From Candidatus Fokinia cryptica (GTDB lineage: Bacteria > Pseudomonadota > Alphaproteobacteria > Rickettsiales > Midichloriaceae), in contig NZ_CP110343.1 of the NCBI RefSeq assembly GCF_034359305.1, forward strand, positions 269,823 to 333,822: a stretch of 64,000 nt of DNA, read 5' to 3'. The translations under genes were made by a program, and so were the position numbers. How positions within the stretch are numbered: the first letter of the stretch is position 1; the number at the start of each line of letters is the position of its first letter. A model generated the notes under the pieces. It saw only the letters and a program-made list of their open reading frames with translations. It did no database searches and was not told the DNA's origin. Positions 27,184-36,500 of the stretch are shown here, piece after piece.

Positions 27184-27945
27184 TTAAGTAATTGCTAAAA
27201 TTTTCTGAGCTATCAAGTTGCTATTTTCATGCTTTAGAGTTGTAATCTTATGTGAATCCACATGTTGTAATAATGTTGATAGTTCAATATCTTGTCTTTC
27301 TTGCAGCATCTTGAGTAAGAGTCTATCCGTATCTCTTTGAAGAAGTCTGGTATTTCTTAATTTTTCATCAATTTCTACGATGAAAAAATGGTGTGATATA
27401 TCTTTTAAATTATTTAATAAGATATTAAGCTTTACAGGAGGATGTTCAATATATATTATACGATGAATTGCTAGTTTTTTGCGAATGTAATGCAGTGCTA
27501 AATGCAGTGTAGTAGGATATATTACGTCTTCTAGCTGTTGGAGTAAAGATGGTTTCTGTAGAATAATAGTGCTCAATCTTTTCTTATCGATAATAGGTGG
27601 GAGTGGCATTTTTTTCTGCATAAGTTCTTTGAGAGCGGTAAATTTCTTCGTTAAATTTACTACTCGCCCATATCTTTGTAGTATAAAATGATCATTCGGA
27701 TGCTTATCAGAAAGCTGCTCCCACAATTCTATCATCAACTGATATGCTTGGTACACTTGAACCATATCGTCTATTATCAAAATTTGGCCGTTGCAAAGTG
27801 AAAGTACTTCGTCCATCAGCAAAGTCTGCAGTACGATATTAGAGAACTCATCCATAGAGTAACAACTTCCTCCAAGTTCTTTAATTGAGGATAGTATAGT
27901 ACTTTTACCACTACCAATTTTACCAGTAATAATACAGAGATTCAT
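27184..27945 (-). CDS. coaE: Dephospho-CoA kinase, with insertion
   Basis: Last step of CoA synthesis. The P-loop is intact (ITGKIGSGKST) and MDEF stands near the conserved D-D segment. The central PPIIDKKRLSTIILQKPSLLQQLEDVIYP matches the family's 'DR..L..iVF.....l..LE.i.HP'. Residues ~45-115 form an extra or remodelled region not usual in the ~200-residue family, making the protein 253 residues. Diverged but with the nucleotide site kept. It is the last gene of a minus-strand run virB9-2, rplP, rpmC, coaE. Confidence 0.75.
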   Translation of the reverse strand: MNLCIITGKIGSGKSTILSSIKELGGSCYSMDEFSNIVLQTLLMDEVLSLCNGQILIIDDMVQVYQAYQLMIELWEQLSDKHPNDHFILQRYGRVVNLTKKFTALKELMQKKMPLPPIIDKKRLSTIILQKPSLLQQLEDVIYPTTLHLALHYIRKKLAIHRIIYIEHPPVKLNILLNNLKDISHHFFIVEIDEKLRNTRLLQRDTDRLLLKMLQERQDIELSTLLQHVDSHKITTLKHENSNLIAQKILAIT

Positions 27946-28030
27946 AAAAACACTATCGAAGTACCATATAAATCAAAGAACCACGAATAAAAATGGTAAA
28001 TATGGTAAATAAAAGCGATGCCAAAGATTA

Positions 28031-28210
28031 CTAAATTTTCTCTTTTTTGATATTAGTAATCATAGTTTTTATTCTAGCTATACCTCTTTTAATAAACTTA
28101 GAGCCAACAATATTCTTTGCTAGACGCTTTGCAAAAAGAGTATCTTTTAACTCCAACTCCATTTTTCTTAGTTCTTCTAGAGTTTTATTACGTAATTCGC
28201 TGAATTTCAT
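28031..28210 (-). CDS. rpmC: 50S ribosomal protein L29
   Basis: A 59-residue frame, ATG at 28210 to TAG at 28031, starting MKFSELRNKTLEELRKMELELKD and containing LFAKRLAKNIVGSKFIKRGIARIKT, the two-helix pattern of L29 near the exit tunnel. It starts 7 bases after the rplP stop, the conserved rplP-rpmC order. rpsQ, which normally follows, is not present. Confidence 0.93.
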   Translation of the reverse strand: MKFSELRNKTLEELRKMELELKDTLFAKRLAKNIVGSKFIKRGIARIKTMITNIKKEKI

Positions 28211-28217
28211 ATTGATA

Positions 28218-28637
28218 CTAGTTTACGTTAAACATGTGCTTAACAAATCTCGTTTTTATAGGCAACCTAGCTTCCGCAGAGCTAAAAGCCGCACGTGCTT
28301 GTTGCTCAGTTACCCCGTCCAATTCGAATAATACTCTCCCTGGTTTTACTCTACAAACCCAATACTCAACACCGCCTTTACCACCACCCATTCTAACTTC
28401 AGCAGGTTTTTTAGAAACAGGAATATCAGGAAATATTCTTATCCATAACTTACCTGCGCGTTCAAGTTTCTTATTTATAGCAACCCTAGCAGCCTCAATT
28501 TGTCTAGCTGTTATACGCTCTGGTTCAAGAGCTTTTAAGCCGTACGAGCCAAAGGAAAGTTCGGTACCGCTTGAAGCAGCTCCTTTGATCTTTCCTTTAA
28601 ATGCTTTACGAAACTTCGTTTTTTTAGGCGAAAACAT
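28218..28637 (-). CDS. rplP: 50S ribosomal protein L16
   Basis: L16, needed for assembly of the peptidyl-transferase region and A-site tRNA contact. 139 residues with [68 protein letters not shown] and [13 protein letters not shown]. rpsC is not upstream; instead virB9-2 lies 80 bases before it, so only the rplP-rpmC pair of the S10 operon is here. Confidence 0.98.
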   Translation of the reverse strand: MFSPKKTKFRKAFKGKIKGAASSGTELSFGSYGLKALEPERITARQIEAARVAINKKLERAGKLWIRIFPDIPVSKKPAEVRMGGGKGGVEYWVCRVKPGRVLFELDGVTEQQARAAFSSAEARLPIKTRFVKHMFNVN

Positions 28638-28717
28638 ATCTAAAAAAAAACACTACGTGCTAGATGATACGGGAAAAAATTTTGCAGTCAATTGTCTTGT
28701 AATACGTATTAAATTAT

Positions 28718-29530
28718 TTAATTCATGTTCGTGAGATTCATAATTTCCCTGAAAGTGTCATTATGTCTGTAGTATCCGTCATTAAAGACACATATTACAT
28801 CTTTTCCATTTCTCAATGTAAATCTATTAGCTACCCTTTCAACGATTACATATCCGTGATTGATTCTATAATTCACCATAGCTTCTTCCAATTTATCATT
28901 TACTGCAAATATTGCAGGTATAGCACCATTCATTTCTTTGAATTTGAAGTAAGTAAAATACCCATCATCAAATACTAAAACAGGTTCTATCGACATTGCG
29001 ATACCGCTTATTTGATACCTAAAATTATAAAGTGAAGGTTTTGTTAAATCAGGAGGAGCATCGCTACGTTGATGCATAGAGGCCATATTAGAAGTTCCTG
29101 ATGGAAAGTCTGTTACGAGTTGTGCATAAACAAACTTTGTAACGAATGCTATATTAGGATCGTCTACTCCATTTGCCTCTTCAGCATGCATTTCAAAAAA
29201 GTACATTCTCATGTTAGTAATGACCGTCATGTTAGTTTCTGCATTATCGTTAATAGGTTTGAGAAATATCCTATTACCCTCAGGGTGTAATTGCCATCCA
29301 CTTGAAACACCCATTAATATGGTTTCGATCTTTTCATCGGGAGCAAATTCTATTATCGAGTTATATAAGTAATGACCTACGAACTTTATTACGGAATTTG
29401 GCTTATAATGTACGAGTTTAATGCGCCCGTCTTTATTGAGAGGCGTTGGCATAATATTAGCTGCATCCGAATTTGGAAGTGCAAAAGTAGTACATACTGC
29501 TAGCAGCATAATGGCTTTCAGGAATTTCAT
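28718..29530 (-). CDS. virB9: Type IV secretion protein VirB9, copy 2
   Basis: A second VirB9-family protein, 270 residues, with signal peptide 1-23 (MKFLKAIMLLAVCTTFALPNSDA). It shares with copy 1 the pattern VHYKPNSVIKFVGHYLYNSIIEF, SSGWQLHPEGNRIFLKP, TNMTVITNMRMYFFEM and the C-terminal VIVERVANRFTLRNGKDVICVFN, but it is otherwise diverged and lacks an adjacent virB10. Rickettsiales often carry a VirB9-2 that is thought to differ in function from VirB9-1. It precedes rplP on the minus strand. Confidence 0.88.
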   Translation of the reverse strand: MKFLKAIMLLAVCTTFALPNSDAANIMPTPLNKDGRIKLVHYKPNSVIKFVGHYLYNSIIEFAPDEKIETILMGVSSGWQLHPEGNRIFLKPINDNAETNMTVITNMRMYFFEMHAEEANGVDDPNIAFVTKFVYAQLVTDFPSGTSNMASMHQRSDAPPDLTKPSLYNFRYQISGIAMSIEPVLVFDDGYFTYFKFKEMNGAIPAIFAVNDKLEEAMVNYRINHGYVIVERVANRFTLRNGKDVICVFNDGYYRHNDTFREIMNLTNMN

Positions 29531-29585
29531 GAACTTTACAAGCTTAGTTACATTGCGAATATGATAAAACCATATTGTTGCATTA

Positions 29586-30464
29586 TCAATTATGATTTAT
29601 TGGAAGATTATATTGTAGTTTTGTTAACGTAATCGCATTTTTTATGAGAAATGCTACTGTCATAGGGCCAACCCCTCCTGGTACCGGAGAAATGAAAGAT
29701 ACTTTTGGGTATAAATCGTCAAAGTCAACATCGCCGTATAACTTAGAATTATATCGTGTTATGCCAACATCTATCACGCACGCACCTTCTTTTATCATAT
29801 GTGATTTTATAAAATGTTTTTTGCCGATTGCCGCGATTAATATATCCGCATTTTTTGTGTGCTGTGTTATGTCTTTTGTGCTACTATGTAATATGCTTAC
29901 CGTACAATTTTCACGCAATAGCATGTGACTTAATGGTAGCCCTACAATTTTCGATCTTCCTATAACTACTGCATTCATTCCTTGCATATTATCGCAGAAC
30001 ACTTTTTTTAATACATACATTATACCTTGTGGTGTACAAGGCGATACATGATGCGTATCTGATATAAGTGCTCCTATATTATACGTAGTCAGAGCATCAA
30101 TATCTTTATATGGTGATATAATATCGAGTAAAACATGAGAATCTTTTGACATGTGTCGTGGTAAAGGCATTTGAAGTATTATGCCATTTATTTTAGAGTC
30201 TTTGTTGACCTCCGCTATACTCTTAGATAGCTCGTCTAATTGGATATTTTCTTCAAACTTCAGCACACGGAACTCTATACCAAGATCTTTAGCTTTAGTT
30301 TTTTTTATTTTCACATAAGCGTCGCTGCTAGGGTTATTACCGACCATTATGGCAGTAATGCATGGTACGATATTAAGCTTTTTGAGCGTGTATATTTCTT
30401 CTTTTAGTAGAGTGAAAATTTCTTCTGCATATCTAGTACCATTTATAATTTTTGAAGAATGCAT
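29586..30464 (-). CDS. folD: Methylenetetrahydrofolate dehydrogenase/cyclohydrolase FolD
   Basis: Bifunctional enzyme of one-carbon metabolism, 5,10-methylene-THF to 10-formyl-THF. The substrate-site motif VGNNPSSDAYVKIKKTKAKDLGI (with the Y-x3-K pair), GIILQMPLPRHM, the NADP-binding VIGRSKIVGLPLSHMLL and the C-terminal PVPGGVGPMTVAFLIKN are intact over 292 residues. Together with glyA (60822) and def (62649) it supports formyl-Met-tRNA initiation. It sits ~55 bases upstream of virB9-2 on the same strand. Confidence 0.97.
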   Translation of the reverse strand: MHSSKIINGTRYAEEIFTLLKEEIYTLKKLNIVPCITAIMVGNNPSSDAYVKIKKTKAKDLGIEFRVLKFEENIQLDELSKSIAEVNKDSKINGIILQMPLPRHMSKDSHVLLDIISPYKDIDALTTYNIGALISDTHHVSPCTPQGIMYVLKKVFCDNMQGMNAVVIGRSKIVGLPLSHMLLRENCTVSILHSSTKDITQHTKNADILIAAIGKKHFIKSHMIKEGACVIDVGITRYNSKLYGDVDFDDLYPKVSFISPVPGGVGPMTVAFLIKNAITLTKLQYNLPINHN

Positions 30465-30848
30465 ATCAGTGATGTAAATTTGCGCTACATTGTGAAATAA
30501 ATTTTATAAGAATTATAGGATCGATAATGCAGTTATACAACTGGCAAGAATTTTTCGTAAATATTCCTTTGATTTAATACTAATTCTAGAATCTAGAGCA
30601 GTAAAGAAAAGTAACTTACCAAATGAATAGAAAGGTTCTTAAGAGTCCTACTTCATAGTTAGAAAATTACAAGATTATTTATGTGATACTAAAATGCAGT
30701 AAAAGGAGTGTATTTAATCTGGATATCTAAATTTCTTACATTAGTTCATGAGAATAAAAATTAGCACTATGCTTCCAAGATTTTATGATCCCATCTAAGA
30801 ATATTTTGTTTTTGCACGTCATATCAATGCTCTTTTGAAAGAAATTTA
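30465..30848. other. Gene-free spacer upstream of the GTA-like gene
   Basis: 384 AT-rich bases between the divergent folD and the GTA-like tail gene. No open frame of note, no tRNA or conserved RNA fold, and no repeat seen. It probably holds promoters for both genes, but no convincing -35/-10 pair could be fixed. Confidence 0.5.
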
Positions 30849-33461
30849 ATGTACAAGATATTCAATCGTATTCTAAATCGCTTTATAGGAGCTACTTTAG
30901 GTAAGCATTTACTAACCATCAAGTCTCATCTTATAGATCCGCTTATTAATAGCTATAATAAAGTTAATTCTGTTATCGAGCATCTTCCTTCAAAAAATAT
31001 TCCTTTTCATTTACCACAATATAAGCAAATACCAATAGTATATGGGCGATATAAGTTAGAGTGTAGTATAATTTGGATGAGCGGCGTAACAGAGTTGAGA
31101 AATGTTGAATATCATAATGGCGTGCAGAATATATATGCGATTTCTTTTGCAGCGGTTATATGTCAAGGACCTATTAATAGTATTGGTCAGGTATGGATTA
31201 ATGGTAGTGGTATATTGTATTCACAATACACTCGAATTAGAGGATATTATGGCACGGAAGATCAGATGCCAGATCCGCTATTGCAACGTATACATGGCGT
31301 GAATTCTACTTCTGCTCATAGAGGTTTAGCTTATATTGTTTTTGAGAATTTTATTGTACCTCATTACAATTATCATATTCCTAAGGTAGAAGTAGAGGTT
31401 TTGGCTTTATGTGATGTAGGAAATGAAATATCATTAAGAGTAAAATCTATAAATCTCGTTCCAGGTTATGGAGAATTTGTATACGACACTGTCGTACAAT
31501 CAAAAATTTTTAGAGAAAGTAGCAAGTCAAATCCTTGTCAAAGAGAAGAAGTTATCAATATAAATCAGCATCATACCGTTCAAGTTGCAAATGTAATAAT
31601 TGCTCTTGAAGATATGGCTCGTACTTTACCGAATGTTAAATGGGTGTCTGTTATAGTGAATTGGTTTGCTACTACGTACGACACTAAAGATGCTGCAATA
31701 AAGCCTGGTGTAGAATTTAAAAGTGCTGACATTATAACATCTCCAGATTTGTGGAGTGTATGTTTTCATGAAAGAAATGATGCTGAGCTTATAAAAAGAG
31801 ATCAAGCAGGTAAGCTAATATATGGTGGTACACCAAGCGACATAAGCGTTATAAGATTAGTAAGAGAGCTTAAAAGTAGACAGTATAAAGTTATGATCAA
31901 TCCAACTTTACTTGTGAATGAAAATGACAAACCATGGAGAGGAAAAATGATTTGTGACGCTTCTAATTTAGAGGATTTTTTTAATAAAAGTGATGGTTAT
32001 AATAATTTCATTGCTCACTACGCTAGGATTTTAGGAAATAGTATTGATGCTTTTTTGATAGGATCGGAACTTGTAAGTATTATGGCGTGTAGAAACGATG
32101 ATGGAGACTTTGTTGCAGTAAAGGAGATGAAAAAACTAGCTGCAAACGTGAGAAAAATATTACCTAGTAATGTTTTGATATCGTATGCTGCTCATTGGTT
32201 AGAATATCACCATACTGATGAAGGGTGGTATCATTTAGATGATTTATGGAGCGATCCAAATATAAATTTTATTGGAATAAACAACTACATGCCTCTTATA
32301 GAAGAGCATACGTCTAACTATGATGTAAAAGATATTATAAAATATTTTGATAGTGGGGAAGGGTATGATTATCTCTATGAGAGGAGTGGCACTTATATAG
32401 ATAAAATTACTCTTTCAAAAGAATATGCATGGAAAAATATCGAATGGTGGTGGAGTAATTTACATCGTAATCCCAATGATGTTATAACGTCATGGGTTCC
32501 GAAAAGTAAGAAAATTTGGTTTACGGAATATGGTTTTCCATCGATGAGTGTAGCTACTAATCGACCAAATATGTTTTTAGAGCCTGATAGTGAGAATTTT
32601 TATAGAGATATAAATTTTCTTATACAGAAATCTTGTATTGTTGCAATGGAAGAGAGATGGCAAAATTCGGAATGTGTGGAAAATTTATTTTTATGTGCTT
32701 GGGATGCAAGACCATACCCAACATGGCCTGTTAGATATGACGTATGGAGTGATACTGATATGTGGGAAAAAGGATATTGCGTACAAGGTAAACTAGGTAT
32801 GTGTTCTCTTGGTACAATTATGAATGATTTATGTCTGAGAACTCAGTTATCTAAAAATAATATCGTTACTTCTAACTTAATTGAGGAGGTAGATGGGTTT
32901 GCAATTTTACAAAATCTAACATGTGAAGAGATCATTCATCAGCTGAAAGAAGTATTTTTATTTGAGATTGTAGAAGATGGTTATAGTATAAATTTTATTT
33001 CTCGTAGAAATACGAGAAAACTATTCATGTCTGTGGATTATCTTTTACAAGAAGAAGGTAGTCTCAAAGCATCTAAATTATGTGAATTTAATGATGTGCA
33101 ACAATTTGAGTTTTCATTCATGGATATGAGTACTGGTTATGATGGATTTGTAGTGAGCTATATAAGTGAGAGTAAAGCTAAACAAATAAGCGTTTCGTAT
33201 GCTACTAATATTGTAATTAGTCGCTCATATGCAAAGCATCTGCTGGAGAATATAATAAAAGAATCATTTGTACATTTAAAGCAGTATGAAATGCGTATTG
33301 GGTTATTACATCATATTATACCATCTGATATATTGATTATAAAAATTGGTGAAAGTGAAGTATGGTTAAAAGTACTTATAACGGTAATGCATAACAGTTG
33401 CTTACACTTATTTTGTCATGAAGAAAGGATTGTTAAAAATTCACTACTTAATGAACATTAG
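30849..33461 (+). CDS. GTA/phage tail-tip protein with TIM-barrel-like domain
   Basis: An 870-residue relative of the large RcGTA gp15 'host specificity' tail protein. N-terminal part with IPIVYGRYKLECSIIW and VICQGPINSIGQVWINGS (tail-hub start seen in phage J-like proteins). Residues ~215-610 carry the GTA TIM-barrel-like domain: NNFIAHYARILGNSIDAFLIGSEL, FIGINNYMPL and WFTEYGFPSMSVATNRPNMFLEPDSE. A C-terminal phage-tail-3-like domain follows (FEFSFMDMSTGYDGFVV). It is shorter than the usual ~1300 residues and has no head, portal or other tail gene beside it. The frame is open throughout. Confidence 0.85.
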   Translation: MYKIFNRILNRFIGATLGKHLLTIKSHLIDPLINSYNKVNSVIEHLPSKNIPFHLPQYKQIPIVYGRYKLECSIIWMSGVTELRNVEYHNGVQNIYAISFAAVICQGPINSIGQVWINGSGILYSQYTRIRGYYGTEDQMPDPLLQRIHGVNSTSAHRGLAYIVFENFIVPHYNYHIPKVEVEVLALCDVGNEISLRVKSINLVPGYGEFVYDTVVQSKIFRESSKSNPCQREEVININQHHTVQVANVIIALEDMARTLPNVKWVSVIVNWFATTYDTKDAAIKPGVEFKSADIITSPDLWSVCFHERNDAELIKRDQAGKLIYGGTPSDISVIRLVRELKSRQYKVMINPTLLVNENDKPWRGKMICDASNLEDFFNKSDGYNNFIAHYARILGNSIDAFLIGSELVSIMACRNDDGDFVAVKEMKKLAANVRKILPSNVLISYAAHWLEYHHTDEGWYHLDDLWSDPNINFIGINNYMPLIEEHTSNYDVKDIIKYFDSGEGYDYLYERSGTYIDKITLSKEYAWKNIEWWWSNLHRNPNDVITSWVPKSKKIWFTEYGFPSMSVATNRPNMFLEPDSENFYRDINFLIQKSCIVAMEERWQNSECVENLFLCAWDARPYPTWPVRYDVWSDTDMWEKGYCVQGKLGMCSLGTIMNDLCLRTQLSKNNIVTSNLIEEVDGFAILQNLTCEEIIHQLKEVFLFEIVEDGYSINFISRRNTRKLFMSVDYLLQEEGSLKASKLCEFNDVQQFEFSFMDMSTGYDGFVVSYISESKAKQISVSYATNIVISRSYAKHLLENIIKESFVHLKQYEMRIGLLHHIIPSDILIIKIGESEVWLKVLITVMHNSCLHLFCHEERIVKNSLLNEH

Positions 33462-33560
33462 TGTTTTTTTACCTGTAAAAGAAAAAAATATTCTAAATAT
33501 ATATTTCAATAATATATGTATCATATACAATCTTGATATATGAAATAAAGCTTTGTTTGG

Positions 33561-36500
33561 ATGAAGTGCTATATAATGGCATTCATTATAATGCTAGTTT
33601 TGCTACCGGATTTAGCTTGTTATGCGTCATCTAAAAAAGAGGAAAATAGATGTTCTCGTTTTAATGCGATATATCAAGGTAATTGTAATGGTAAGATACT
33701 AGCTCTTCACATTAGAAGGTTAACAGGTGGTACTATAGAAGTAACTTCTCCAAATCCGTTCAATGCTTCATATAAGGTTTCAATTTATGAATGTATGTCG
33801 CACAGAGATCCTTTAAATCGTCATACTGGATGTGCATATAATTATCTAAAACAGAAAGAGGTATTTACCTTTAATCCGTCTCAAGTGAATGATATCAGAT
33901 CATATTCTGAAGGTTCATTATGTAAAAGTGGTGTTTTTTATAAAAAATCGGGCAAAATTGTGACTTGTTTATACTCTTATCCAACTGGTGATATCGATAC
34001 ATCTACCCTTTCAGAGGTACAAAGTAATGTATTGAATGAGTTATACTCTTTTCAAAAAACATGCAACAAAGACAATGCTTATGTATGTGTATGCGGAATA
34101 GTAGAAGAACATTATCTGGAATTTCATAATGATTTTCAAAGTAGAAATGTAATTGGATGTGTACCAATGATCACACTTCCACCACCACCAACTTTTAACC
34201 AAATTGTTACTCCTGTAGTAGTAGTTTCTATACAATCACCTAGTGGAGATTTACAGAAATGGTTTGAAGGAATTGGTAGTACATTTGATGCTCCAACCGT
34301 CCAAGTGCAGTCTTCTTCTATTAGTATGTATGAAAGCCCACCAACAATAACATTGCAGTACTCTTTTGATAAACCTGAAAATCTACAGAATTGTCAAAAA
34401 TTACCGAATGTACCTGGAACATTTTGTCCATCTATCTCAATTGATGGTAGTTCAATATGCGTTACTCAGAATTTTACTGATGGTAGTTCTTCGAGTTCAC
34501 TTGGGTGTGTTCCCCGTCCTTCTATAGGCGAAAGATCGAATATAGTAATTATGCCATACTATAATTACGGTAACACTAGTACGCAGTCGGTAGTGGTAGG
34601 GGTGCTACAATCGATGAATGATACAATTACACCTATACCGGCAACAGGAACGTTAATAGGTACAGATAGTAATGGTGCTCCATTATATCTCGATCAAAAC
34701 TATAACTTGGTAACATTATCAAGTAGTAATCAATTCCAGAGTGCAGAATGTAGTCTTGCTAAAAATCTTGGAAGTAACATAGGCGATCCTTCTGCTCACG
34801 CATGTAAGTTATCTAGTGGTTATACTATAAAAATCGCAACTCTTATGTCTAGTGATGGTACTACGCCACTCACCAGTATAGGGGAGTATTATATGCTTTC
34901 TAGAGAATATGTTCCACTTAAGACTACTAGTGTATACAGTAAGAAAAAAAAATCTCCTGAGGAGATAAAATATTACAGTTATGCTCAATCTATAGTGGGG
35001 TTACAGAGTTATTCTAATAATATTGAAGGTACCTACAATCTTAGTATTAAAGCATTGATTTTGGGTAATAGTGCTCAGCAGAAGTATATGTATCTTACTT
35101 CATCGGGTGGTGAATGTGGTAAAAATTGTGAAATATTCGATGAATCGGAGGAAGATGCTGAGTATCCTGGAATTTCGACACTTAAATCTAATGTGAAAAT
35201 GAAATTAAGCGAGATAAAAGCAAAAGTAGAGTATTATGCTAAGGAAATAATTCCAGATGCGCAGTCTATAATAAGCGATAATCCACAGATTACTGAGAAT
35301 GCAAAAGTAAAAAATTTCATCAACAATCCTAAAATCACTAATTATAAAAAAGCTAAAAATGATCTAAAGAGAGAGAAGGAGAAGTTAGAAGATGATGTAT
35401 GTCCTCCTAAGCATTGTTGGAATTGTTCATCTTGGAAGATTGGTGCTGCATCAGCTAATGCAATCGCACTTTATGTACCGGGAGGTTGGAGGACTAGAAA
35501 AGCTAAATATTGTTATTGTGGAGATGATGATGGATTATGTCATGCAGTAGATAATCAAGATTTGCTTTCTCTAGCACAAAGTAATCAAAGTGGAATTGAA
35601 TATTTATCAGATAAATACAACGACGATAGCGATAAAGGTCAGAAAAAAATGAAATCAAATATAGAGTCACAAGCAGACTCTATATTATCAAAATATAATT
35701 ATTGTTCATGTGCTTTATGTACGAGAAGTACTACTCAAGAAAAAGAAAATATAAAAAACACTTATCGAACTTATAGGAAGCAACTTCCTTCGATAGGTAC
35801 AATACGCTCTTATTTTAATAAAAGACAAGAAGAACCAGTTGTTACAGAGCAAATCTTTATGGATAGAGCTGTTTGTCCAGGGATTTATGATGGTCCGGAC
35901 AATATATATACGCATATTCCAGATAAAATTTGTATAATGAGTGCTAATACTGGATGGGATTTTATTTCAGGTAATAATAGACCAGATAATACAAATGTAA
36001 CTTCTATTTTGTTACCGCCTCAACCAGTATGCACTAACCTTCCGTCAACGTGTAATATTTCTTCTGGGGCTGTACCAAATGCTACAATAGATAGTATCAT
36101 TTCATCCCCTGTTGAGATCGATACGGCGAGTGGGAAGCCGGTAAGTATAAGACAACTAAGGCAAAAACTTAAATCACCACCTTCTTCCGGTAATAGTACA
36201 AGCACTTCCTCCACTACGACATCCCTTCCATCTAGCGTAAGTGTTAATACGATGGCAAGTGTTCAATGTAATAAAGGATATACTCCTGCTCCTGGTTTCT
36301 CTACTTACAGCTTCACTTTACCTCCTTTACCTTGCCATAAAAAAGCTTCTGAGGAGAGTTGCCCTGCATCACAAGGTAGTACAGCTACTAATACCTCAAG
36401 TACATCTTCTACTACTACAAGTACATCATCTTCTTGCCAAGGTAGTACAACCGCTACTGCAAGTACAACTACTAGTACTACCGCAAATACAGCAACCGCT

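Noticed and set aside
28234-28734. A 166-codon frame opposite rplP
   Set aside because: Antisense shadow of the clear L16 and rplP leader sequence on the minus strand.
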